The position numbers were made by a program, and so were the translations under genes. A stretch of DNA of 6,366 bases from JAVXAG01 sp036660615 (GTDB taxonomy: Bacteria > Bacillota > Clostridia > Peptostreptococcales > Anaerovoracaceae). The notes below the pieces were generated by a model, which ran no database searches, had not been told where the DNA came from, and saw only the letters and a list, made by a program, of their open reading frames with translations. This document shows, one piece after another, positions 1 to 5,434 of this stretch (its first letter is position 1; each line of letters opens with the position of its first letter). The DNA lies in assembly GCA_036660615.1 (NCBI GenBank), contig JAVXAG010000103.1, positions 1-6,366 on the forward strand, given 5' to 3'.

Positions 1-11
1 CCCACATATAG

Positions 12-49
12 AAAAATGGCGGAGTGTACAAGGACACGCCGCCATTTTT
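12..49 (-). terminator. Intrinsic terminator of gdhA
   Basis: A near-perfect inverted repeat pairs 12-27 with 34-49: 16 positions with one mismatch (A23 opposite C38) around a 6-nt loop at 28-33. The core is GC-rich (TGGCGG/CCGCCA) and flanked by A and T runs. Read on the minus strand, the stem ends in a run of five U, about 35 nt past the gdhA stop codon, which is the classic arrangement. Because the stem has both an A run and a T run it could also stop plus-strand transcription, but no plus-strand gene enters from the left within the window. Confidence 0.9.
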
Positions 50-82
50 GAATGTATTTTATTATTTGGATTGCAATTATCT

Positions 83-1426
83 TTATACAATACCTTGCAT
101 CATCATAGCTTCTGCAACTTTTTCGAAACCAGCGATATTAGCACCAGCAACTAGGTTGTAACCTAATTTGTATTTTTCTGAAGCGTCAGCTGCTTGTTTG
201 TGAATAGTAACCATGATAGTTTCAAGTTGTTCATATACTTGTTCAGGAGTGAATACTGTCTTACCAGCATTTTGACTCATTTCAAGACATGAGCAAGCTA
301 CGCCACCAGCGTTTGCAGCCTTTGAAGGACCTACAACTACGCCATTTTCCATTAGATATGTAATTGCTTCGTTTGTTGAAGGCATATTAGCACCTTCACA
401 TAAGAATTTAGTTCCATTAGCAACCATCTTCTTAGCATCTTCAATTCTAATTTCGTTTTGAGTAGCACATGGGATGTATAAGTCAGCTTTTACGCCCCAA
501 GGTTTTTCACCCTTAAAGAATTTTGATCCTGCAAACTTTTCAGCATAAGGAGCACAAACATTCTTACCAGATGCTCTTAATTGTAACATGAAGTCAACTT
601 TTTCACCGGAGATTCCAGCTTCATCAAGGATGTAACCGTCTGGTCCAGAAATAGTAAGTACTTTAGCGCCAAGTTCATTTAACTTTTGAACTGTTCCCCA
701 TGATACATTACCAAAACCAGAAACAACAACACTCTTTCCCTTTAAGCTTTCGCCACAGTGTTTAAGCATTTCTCTTGCAAAGAATACAATTCCGTATCCA
801 GTAGCTTCAGTTCTTCCGAACAATCCACCATTAAGAGTTCCTTTACCAGTTAATACGCCTTCGTATCTTCCAGTTAATTTCTTGTATTGTCCAAACATAT
901 AACCGATTTCTTTTCCGCCAACACCAAGGTCGCCAGCAGGAACGTCAGTTTCAGGTCCAATATGTCTATAAAGTTCATTCATAAATGATTGACAGAATCT
1001 CATGATTTCTCCATCGGATTTACCATTAGGATCGAAATCAGCTCCGCCTTTGCCTCCGCCAAGAGGAAGTCCAGTTAAACTGTTTTTGAAAACTTGTTCA
1101 AAACCTAAGAATTTGATGATTCCAGGATATACATTTGGTGCAAATCTTAAACCACCTTTGTAAGGTCCAAGAGCACTGTTAAATTGGTATCTAAAACCTC
1201 TATTAACTTGTACTTTACCATTATCATCTACCCAAGGAATTCTAAAACTGATTCCTCTTTCAGGTTCGATTAATCTTTCGATTAGACCTGCTTCGATATA
1301 CTCAGGGTGTTGTTCAAGTACTGGTTCAAGTGAAGTCAATACTTCTTCAACTGTTTGTAAAAATTCTGGTTCACCAGGGTTCCTTTTCTTAGCAATATCA
1401 ATATATTGCTCAACTAAATTTGCCAT
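83..1426 (-). CDS. gdhA: Glutamate dehydrogenase, hexameric type, probably NAD-dependent
   Basis: Catalyses reversible oxidative deamination of glutamate to 2-oxoglutarate and ammonium in the cytoplasm, normally as a homohexamer. The 447-aa length is typical of the roughly 450-aa bacterial family and the gene is complete. The substrate domain carries the signature lysines K90 (GPYKGGLRF), K114 and K126 (GGGKGGADFDP), and the catalytic aspartate D166 (PAGDLGVGG). The dinucleotide-binding fold starts near residue 231 with SGFGNV at 236-241. S379 lies in the glutamate-contacting GGVACS stretch. F238, P262 and D263 match, at the same numbers, the residues recalled as setting NAD preference in C. 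symbiosum GDH; NADP enzymes differ there. NAD use is therefore inferred, although many pipelines would write 'NADP-specific'. The ATG is supported by AGGAG (minus strand, 1434-1438) with a 7-nt spacer. The gene is monocistronic, with its own promoter and terminator, and divergent from mgtE. Confidence 0.96.
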   Translation of the reverse strand: MANLVEQYIDIAKKRNPGEPEFLQTVEEVLTSLEPVLEQHPEYIEAGLIERLIEPERGISFRIPWVDDNGKVQVNRGFRYQFNSALGPYKGGLRFAPNVYPGIIKFLGFEQVFKNSLTGLPLGGGKGGADFDPNGKSDGEIMRFCQSFMNELYRHIGPETDVPAGDLGVGGKEIGYMFGQYKKLTGRYEGVLTGKGTLNGGLFGRTEATGYGIVFFAREMLKHCGESLKGKSVVVSGFGNVSWGTVQKLNELGAKVLTISGPDGYILDEAGISGEKVDFMLQLRASGKNVCAPYAEKFAGSKFFKGEKPWGVKADLYIPCATQNEIRIEDAKKMVANGTKFLCEGANMPSTNEAITYLMENGVVVGPSKAANAGGVACSCLEMSQNAGKTVFTPEQVYEQLETIMVTIHKQAADASEKYKLGYNLVAGANIAGFEKVAEAMMMQGIV

Positions 1427-1468
1427 TTCAAATCTCCTCTTTTCTAATCATATAAAATTGTGTTCATT

Positions 1469-1478
1469 ATTGTACAAT
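1469..1478. promoter_or_regulatory. Palindrome ATTGTACAAT in the gdhA leader
   Basis: A perfect 10-bp palindrome sharing the TTGTA/TACAA half-sites with the one at 1543-1552, placed within the predicted gdhA 5' UTR. An overlapping inverted repeat, AAATTGT (1455-1461) with ACAATTT (1474-1480), could form a weak hairpin in the same transcript. The pair of related palindromes flanking the gdhA promoter is the only reason to list it; the site may be chance. Confidence 0.2.
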
Positions 1479-1509
1479 TTAGTTACATTTATGTGCCTCA
1501 ATTAACTTA

Positions 1510-1538
1510 ATATTAACACTTTGCAAAGACATCGTCAA
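1510..1538 (-). promoter_or_regulatory. Sigma-A-type promoter of gdhA
   Basis: On the minus strand, TTGACG (1533-1538) and TAATAT (1510-1515) are separated by exactly 17 nt. Both boxes are close to the vegetative consensus. Transcription would start near 1503, giving a 5' UTR of about 75 nt before the gdhA ATG. The palindrome TTGTATACAA (1543-1552) sits just upstream of the -35 box. This was found by eye; no start site has been mapped. Confidence 0.75.
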
Positions 1539-1542
1539 CACC

Positions 1543-1552
1543 TTGTATACAA
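1543..1552. promoter_or_regulatory. Palindrome TTGTATACAA, possible operator
   Basis: A perfect 10-bp palindrome lies between the divergent promoters, 4 bp upstream of the gdhA -35 box and about 43 bp upstream of the rightward -35 box. Its shape (TTGT...ACAA) resembles half-sites bound by GntR-family regulators, but that is a loose resemblance. In an AT-rich spacer such a word can occur by chance. No regulator gene is present in the window. Confidence 0.25.
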
Positions 1553-1595
1553 TATTCTTATGTTTTTTATTTGGAACAAAAAAACCGTAAAAAGG

Positions 1596-1625
1596 TTGCA
1601 AAAACATAGTAAAATGCGTTATAAT
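1596..1625 (+). promoter_or_regulatory. Sigma-A-type promoter of the mgtE transcript
   Basis: TTGCAA (1596-1601) and a perfect TATAAT (1620-1625) are separated by 18 nt. A-rich tracts upstream (about 1577-1593) could act as an UP element. Transcription would begin near 1632, leaving an unusually long leader of about 200 nt before the mgtE ATG. No comparable promoter is visible before nnrD or mazF, so this one probably serves all three genes. Confidence 0.7.
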
Positions 1626-1673
1626 TAAATGGTTAGTAATAAATTTACATGAATTTTGAAAGGAGTGGAGATA

Positions 1674-1766
1674 ATGGATAATGTACCGGTCGCGAACTTG
1701 TGCATAAAAAGCAAACAGAAAAAGAAGATATTCCTATCTTCACTTAAGCATAGCGTGTTTCAATAA
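1674..1766 (+). CDS. Possible 30-aa leader peptide upstream of mgtE
   Basis: An ATG at 1674 follows AGGAG (1661-1665) with an ideal 8-nt spacer, a better initiation signal than that of mgtE itself. The ORF encodes 30 residues beginning MDNVPVANLC, has a lysine-rich middle (KSKQKKK) and ends in SVFQ before TAA. It lies wholly within the predicted mgtE leader RNA and stops 71 nt before the mgtE ATG. There is no signal peptide or membrane segment, and I recognise no family. Its position suggests a regulatory leader whose translation could alter the downstream hairpin, as in known leader-peptide controls, but that is inference. It could also be a small protein gene or a chance ORF behind a purine-rich stretch. 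Confidence 0.4.
   Translation: MDNVPVANLCIKSKQKKKIFLSSLKHSVFQ
1724..1741 (+). promoter_or_regulatory. Small hairpin inside the mgtE leader ORF
   Basis: A perfect 7-bp stem, GAAGATA (1724-1730) with TATCTTC (1735-1741), closes a 4-nt TTCC loop. It is AT-rich and not followed by a T run, so it is not a terminator. Its right arm overlaps 1738-1745, a stretch that can alternatively pair with 1821-1828 around the mgtE ribosome binding site (8 bp, one G-U). The two pairings would compete, and a ribosome on the leader ORF would disrupt both. Confidence 0.35.
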
Positions 1767-1787
1767 TTCTTTCATAGATATCGTTGT

Positions 1788-1831
1788 GTCACCTACTTGA
1801 GTAAAAAGGGAAATTACTAAAAGTGAGGGAC
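1788..1831 (+). promoter_or_regulatory. Hairpin sequestering the mgtE ribosome binding site
   Basis: Pairing read by hand: 1788-1790 with 1829-1831, 1792-1794 with 1826-1828, 1795-1798 with 1821-1824, and 1800-1804 with 1814-1818. This makes 15 Watson-Crick pairs, interrupted by bulged A1791 and G1825 and a small internal loop, with a 9-nt AAAGGGAAA loop. The GAGGG at 1825-1829 that serves as the mgtE Shine-Dalgarno sequence lies in the 3' arm, so this fold would reduce mgtE translation. There is no T run after it, so it is not an intrinsic terminator. No M-box magnesium riboswitch consensus is recognisable in the leader. Confidence 0.5.
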
Positions 1832-1837
1832 GGACCA

Positions 1838-3235
1838 ATGGATAATAAAATAATTGACATGGATGTCGCACTAGAAGAATCACTACAAAAAGTAATGCAG
1901 CTACTTGAAGAAAAACAGTATTTTAAAGCGAGAGATGAGTTATTAAAAAACAACGCAATAGATATTGCTGAGATTCTTGAAGAAGTTACAGAAGAAATGG
2001 ATGCACAAAAAACAATAGTACTATTTAGACTATTACCAAAAGATGTGTCCGTTGAAGTTTTCTCATATCTGCCATCGGATGACCAGATTGGAATTGTAAA
2101 CCAAATAACCGATACAGAAACCACATACATTATTAGAGAACTAGACTTTGATGATAAGATAGATATACTAGAAGAACTTCCAGCAAACGTAGTAGATAAA
2201 ATTCTAGAACAAGCACCAAAGAACGAAAGAAAATTAATAAATACCTTCCTTAACTACCCTGATACTTGTGCAGGCAGCCTTATGACACCTGACTATATCA
2301 GTTTAGAAAAGGAAATGACAGTGGGAGAAGCATTAGCCCACATAAAAAAAGAAGGCATGGATGCTGAGACAATATATACTTGCTATGTAAAAGATAGAGG
2401 TAGAAAACTAATAGGTATTGTTTCACTAAGTACCTTGGTAATCACCGAAGATGATGTCAAAATAAAAGATATCATGCGTACAGATTACGTTTGTGAAAAC
2501 GTCTATGATCATCAAGAAGATGTTTCAGAAGACTTTAAAAAATATGGATTCTTGGCATTGCCGGTAGTAGACAACGAGCATAGACTTGTTGGTATTATTA
2601 CAGTCGATGATATTTTTGATGTCATTGAAGAAGCAGCCACAGAGGACATGGAAAGAATGGCCGGAGTCATTGACTTTGACAATTCAGACAAAGATTATTT
2701 GGATATTTCAGTTTTTCAGCATGTAAAAAACAGACTGCCATGGCTTGTAATACTGATGTTGTCATATGTCATTACAGGTGGCATTATCACCAGATTTGAA
2801 GGAATGCTTTCAGAAGTGATTTGCCTAGTAGCATATATGCCAATGTTAATGGGAACAGGTGGTAACACAGGTTCACAGGCAGCTACATTGATAATACGTG
2901 GACTAGCTACTGACGAGGTTGATACCTCAGATGTACTAAAAATATTGTGGAAAGAATTCCGTATCGGACTTATTATTGGAATAATTTTAAGCGCATTAAA
3001 CTTTGCAAGAATTTGTTGGCTTGACCATAACGGACCATGGGTTGCTTTGACAGTATGTTCGGCAATGCTTCTCATAGTAGTCGTTGCAAAAATAATCGGA
3101 AGTATGATTCCACTTTTGGCAAAGAAATTAAAGATAGATCCAGCATTAGTTGCTAACCCAGCTATTTCATCCATATCAGATATGGTATCAGTTTTGACGT
3201 ATTTCTTGATGGCAACATTGTTGCTTGGAATATAA
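1838..3235 (+). CDS. mgtE: Magnesium transporter MgtE
   Basis: A homodimeric, Mg2+-gated channel for Mg2+ uptake across the inner membrane. At 465 aa it is close to Thermus thermophilus MgtE (about 450). Order: helical N domain (about 10-135), two CBS domains (about 145-270), a linking helix (TVDDIFDVIEEAATED, 255-270), then five membrane helices from about 301. The family signature GTGGNTGSQAATLIIRGLAT is at 339-358. N440 and D448 match the pore-lining Asn and Asp of the T. thermophilus protein by motif alignment. The residue equivalent to the Gly three after that Asp is S451. Acidic residues at the CBS/linker face, the Mg2+-sensing region in the family, are retained. I prefer ATG 1838 to the in-frame GTG at 1823: GAGGG (1825-1829) is 8 nt before the ATG, whereas the GTG has only a distant AGGG. 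It is the first gene of a probable mgtE-nnrD-mazF unit, with a long structured leader. Confidence 0.95.
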   Translation: MDNKIIDMDVALEESLQKVMQLLEEKQYFKARDELLKNNAIDIAEILEEVTEEMDAQKTIVLFRLLPKDVSVEVFSYLPSDDQIGIVNQITDTETTYIIRELDFDDKIDILEELPANVVDKILEQAPKNERKLINTFLNYPDTCAGSLMTPDYISLEKEMTVGEALAHIKKEGMDAETIYTCYVKDRGRKLIGIVSLSTLVITEDDVKIKDIMRTDYVCENVYDHQEDVSEDFKKYGFLALPVVDNEHRLVGIITVDDIFDVIEEAATEDMERMAGVIDFDNSDKDYLDISVFQHVKNRLPWLVILMLSYVITGGIITRFEGMLSEVICLVAYMPMLMGTGGNTGSQAATLIIRGLATDEVDTSDVLKILWKEFRIGLIIGIILSALNFARICWLDHNGPWVALTVCSAMLLIVVVAKIIGSMIPLLAKKLKIDPALVANPAISSISDMVSVLTYFLMATLLLGI

Positions 3236-3247
3236 TTTGGAGAGAAA

Positions 3248-4096
3248 ATGAAAATAACAGGTTTAATAAATCTTGAATATGTAAATACTGTAATTAAGAA
3301 ACGTCCCAAAGAGGTACATAAAGGAAACTGTGGGAAACTGTTAATTGTTGCAGGATCTACTGGAATGGCTGGCGCCGCCGTTCTATCATCAAAGGCCGCA
3401 ATGAAAACTGGTAGTGGACTAGTAAAGGTTTGTATAAAGAAAAAACTTTTTCCAATTATTCAGATGGCAGTACCGGAAGTTATATGTATCAAATGGGGTA
3501 AAACAAAAAATGACCTAGAGCAATTTGATGTCATAGCTATAGGCCCAGGAATGGGAGCTGGTAAACGAACAAAGAAAATTTTGGAAAAGATTCTTAAAAC
3601 ATATACAAAAACCTTAGTCATAGATGCCGATGGATTAAATGCTGTTGCCAAATATAATTTATTTGGACAAGTCAAGGCAGCCAAATGCAATGTTGTGATA
3701 ACACCACACATTGGAGAAGCAAAAAGATTATTAAATTGTCAAATGATTACTGACCTAACACCTATCCAACTTGCAGACTCACTTGTAGCTGGAATTTCTG
3801 GAATAGTTGTTGTAAAAGGACCGGAATCACTTGTCGCCATAGATGGTGAACACGCATATACTAATACTACAGGTAATCCGGGAATGGCAACGGCCGGTTC
3901 TGGTGATGTACTGACTGGAATAATTTCATCTTTGATTGGGCAGGGAATTGCCTTTGAAGATGGAGTCAAAGCAGGAGTATTTATACATGGAATGGCTGGC
4001 GACCTTGCCAGAGATACCTTAGGAGAGTATGGAATGATTGCAAGCGATATAGTTTCAATGATTCCAACAGCCCTAAAAACCATCACAGAAAAATAG
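3248..4096 (+). CDS. nnrD: ADP-dependent NAD(P)H-hydrate dehydratase (stand-alone)
   Basis: A metabolite-repair enzyme that uses ADP (ATP in some relatives) to dehydrate damaged S-NAD(P)HX back to NAD(P)H. It has a ribokinase-like fold (the YjeF C-terminal or carbohydrate-kinase domain). Of its 282 aa, residues 26-63 carry the N-terminal motif (GKLLIVAGS, then TGSGLVKV). IGPGMG is at 98-103, VIDADGLN at 124-131, TPHIGEAKRLL at 152-162, VVKGPES at 188-194, and NPGMATAGSGD at 210-220 with the likely catalytic Asp220. No epimerase (NnrE) domain is fused in front: only about 25 residues precede the dehydratase core, as in Bacillus YxkO. Any partner epimerase would be encoded elsewhere. The gene starts 12 nt after mgtE with GGAGAG (3239-3244) close to the ATG, so it is almost certainly co-transcribed with mgtE. 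Confidence 0.93.
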   Translation: MKITGLINLEYVNTVIKKRPKEVHKGNCGKLLIVAGSTGMAGAAVLSSKAAMKTGSGLVKVCIKKKLFPIIQMAVPEVICIKWGKTKNDLEQFDVIAIGPGMGAGKRTKKILEKILKTYTKTLVIDADGLNAVAKYNLFGQVKAAKCNVVITPHIGEAKRLLNCQMITDLTPIQLADSLVAGISGIVVVKGPESLVAIDGEHAYTNTTGNPGMATAGSGDVLTGIISSLIGQGIAFEDGVKAGVFIHGMAGDLARDTLGEYGMIASDIVSMIPTALKTITEK

Positions 4097-4147
4097 CATT
4101 CAAACAGGCATAATATGGCACTTAGGTTAAAGAAGAGATTTAATGAC

Positions 4148-4153
4148 AGGGAG
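4148..4153 (+). promoter_or_regulatory. Ribosome binding site that sets the mazF start
   Basis: AGGGAG at 4148-4153 is 8 nt upstream of TTG 4162. GTG 4153 overlaps this site and TTG 4156 is only 2 nt away, so neither can use it. GTG 4168 would be 14 nt away. Spacing therefore selects TTG 4162. Confidence 0.75.
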
Positions 4154-4161
4154 TGTTGGAC

Positions 4162-4524
4162 TTGATAGTGAAAAAAGGAGACCTTTATTTTGCGGATCTA
4201 AGTCCAGTTGTCGGATCTGAACAAGGGGGAATCAGACCAGTACTTGTAGTTCAAAACGACGTAGGGAACAAATACAGCCCAACCATAATAGTGGCTGCGG
4301 TTACATCACAGATAAATAAGGCAAAATTGCCGACCCATGTAGAGTTAGAAGCGACGAATGGCGGACTTAGTAAAAACTCAGTAGTGCTACTTGAACAACT
4401 TCGCACTATTGATAAGCAAAGGCTAAAAGAGCGAATTGGAACTTTAAATGAGTCTCAAATTCCAAATGTAGATGAGGCATTAAGCGTTAGTCTTGGAATA
4501 ATCAGCTCAATGAATAGCCATTAA
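4162..4524 (+). CDS. mazF: MazF/EndoA family mRNA interferase toxin
   Basis: A ribosome-independent endoribonuclease of the MazF/PemK family that cuts single-stranded mRNA at short sequences. Starting at TTG 4162 it is 120 aa and begins MIVKKGDLYFADLSPVVGSE, nearly the N-terminus of B. subtilis EndoA (116 aa, MIVKRGD...). The catalytic pair R25 (GGIRPVLVVQND) and T48 (VAAVTSQ) is present, as is LLEQLRTIDKQRL at 76-88, so the protein looks active. Longer starts at GTG 4153 or TTG 4156 add residues absent from EndoA and lack a usable ribosome binding site. No MazE-type antitoxin gene precedes it: the gap after nnrD is only 65 nt. A 16-codon ORF (4115-4165) ends in a TGA that overlaps the TTG start (TTGA). 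It is too short for an antitoxin and has only a weak ribosome binding site. Probably the last gene of the mgtE-nnrD-mazF unit. The cut sequence here is unknown; UACAU is known for EndoA. Confidence 0.93.
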   Translation: MIVKKGDLYFADLSPVVGSEQGGIRPVLVVQNDVGNKYSPTIIVAAVTSQINKAKLPTHVELEATNGGLSKNSVVLLEQLRTIDKQRLKERIGTLNESQIPNVDEALSVSLGIISSMNSH

Positions 4525-4549
4525 AAAAAGGAAACTACACGTTAATAAT

Positions 4550-4585
4550 AGGGGGAAGTAAGAAAAAATGTTCTTGCTCCCTCCT
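4550..4585 (+). terminator. Probable terminator after mazF
   Basis: The arm AGGGGGAAGTAAGAA (4550-4564) pairs with TTCTTGCTCCCTCCT (4571-4585): 15 positions with two G-U pairs and one A-C mismatch, around a 6-nt AAAATG loop. The following sequence (TTATAAATAAATTG) is AT-rich but lacks a continuous T run, so termination may be partial, with some read-through into the transketolase genes. It lies between the mazF stop and the transketolase ribosome binding site at 4605-4609. I see no convincing -35/-10 pair for the transketolase genes in 4525-4604. Confidence 0.55.
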
Positions 4586-4615
4586 TTATAAATAAATTGA
4601 ATTTGGAGGCCAGTA

Positions 4616-5434
4616 ATGAATAATAAACATTATGAGGATTTTGCCGCTAAAATAAGAGTGGACATAATCAAAGCAGTACATACAGCCGGTTCCGGACATC
4701 CGGGTGGCTCACTTTCAGCGGCGGACTTAGTTACGGCACTGTATTTTAAGGAAATGAACATTGATCCTAAAAATCCTAAGATGGAAAATAGGGACAAGTT
4801 CGTTCTTTCAAAAGGTCATGCAGGACCGGTTCAATACGGGACACTTGCAGAAAGAGGATATTTTGACGTAGAAGAAATGATGACTCTTAGAAAATTGGGA
4901 AGTCGTTTTCAAGGACACCCTAATATGCACAAAGTACCAGGTGTTGAAATGTCAACAGGCTCTTTGGGTCAAGGATTTTCAGTTTGCATCGGCATGGCGC
5001 TAGCAAACAAAATGAATAATGACAAAGGTAGAATTTACACACTAATTGGAGATGGCGAGCTTCAAGAAGGTTTAATATGGGAAGCGGCAATGTCAGCGGC
5101 TCACTACAAACTGGACAACTTAGTTGCAATAGTAGATTGGAATGGCTTACAAATTGATGGTAAAAATGACGATGTAATGACGGTAAAACCAATTGACGAG
5201 AAGTTCAAAGCTTTTGGCTTCAATGTTATTGTTATCGACGGACATAATTTTGATGAAATCTTTGATGCCTTTGATAAGGCAAGAGCTTGCAAGGGAAAAC
5301 CTACGGCAATTATTGCGCGAACTCACAAGGGTAGAGGCGTTTCGTTTATGGAGGACAATCCTGGATGGCATGGCAAAGCTCCTAATGAAGAGGAAGCAAA
5401 ACAAGCAGTAGCAGAATTGGGAGGTAAATGGTAA
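4616..5434 (+). CDS. Transketolase, N-terminal (TPP pyrophosphate-binding) subunit
   Basis: One half of a split transketolase, which moves two-carbon ketol units between sugar phosphates in the non-oxidative pentose phosphate pathway using TPP and Mg2+. The 272 aa correspond to the N-terminal third to half of a full-length (about 660-aa) enzyme. Catalytic or substrate-site histidines appear in the expected order: H28 (GSGHPGGS), H68 (SKGHAGP), H101 (FQGHPN) and H252 (GWHGKAP). The TPP/Mg2+ motif runs from G145-D146-G147-E148 to N176. ATG 4616 is preceded by GGAGG (4605-4609) with a 6-nt spacer. The stop codon TAA (5432-5434) shares its last A with the ATG of the next gene, so the two subunits are translationally coupled. 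Split transketolases are common in Firmicutes and archaea, so this is not a frameshifted single gene. Confidence 0.95.
   Translation: MNNKHYEDFAAKIRVDIIKAVHTAGSGHPGGSLSAADLVTALYFKEMNIDPKNPKMENRDKFVLSKGHAGPVQYGTLAERGYFDVEEMMTLRKLGSRFQGHPNMHKVPGVEMSTGSLGQGFSVCIGMALANKMNNDKGRIYTLIGDGELQEGLIWEAAMSAAHYKLDNLVAIVDWNGLQIDGKNDDVMTVKPIDEKFKAFGFNVIVIDGHNFDEIFDAFDKARACKGKPTAIIARTHKGRGVSFMEDNPGWHGKAPNEEEAKQAVAELGGKW
5419..5424 (+). promoter_or_regulatory. Ribosome binding site that sets the second transketolase start
   Basis: GGGAGG lies within the 3' end of the upstream gene. It is 9 nt from ATG 5434 but only 3 nt from the in-frame ATG 5428. The spacing favours 5434, whose A is also the last base of the upstream TAA stop. 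Confidence 0.65.

Noticed and set aside
1646..1650. UACAU (EndoA cleavage sequence) in the mgtE leader as possible MazF autoregulation
   Set aside because: The same word also occurs at about 2126, 3315, 3984, 4312, 4677 and 6270. That is no more than expected in AT-rich DNA, and the specificity of this MazF is unknown.
1632..1837. M-box (ykoK) magnesium riboswitch upstream of mgtE
   Set aside because: I looked for its conserved blocks because it commonly precedes mgtE, but saw none. The leader contains a small ORF and short hairpins instead. An Rfam scan would settle this.
2716..3309. A 197-codon minus-strand ORF across the 3' half of mgtE
   Set aside because: It lies opposite the conserved MgtE membrane domain and extends into nnrD, and its product shows no recognisable family. 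It is a shadow of the plus-strand gene. The same applies to the minus-strand ORFs at 1789-2130, 3460-3711, 3739-4086 and those across the transketolase genes.
4115..4165. A 16-codon ORF whose stop overlaps the mazF start
   Set aside because: It has only a weak ribosome binding site and is too short to be an antitoxin. The overlap with TTG may be chance. It is mentioned under the orphan mazF finding but not called as a gene.
5193..5411. A 72-codon plus-strand ORF inside the first transketolase gene
   Set aside because: It is a different frame within a strongly conserved coding region, with no ribosome binding site or recognisable product.
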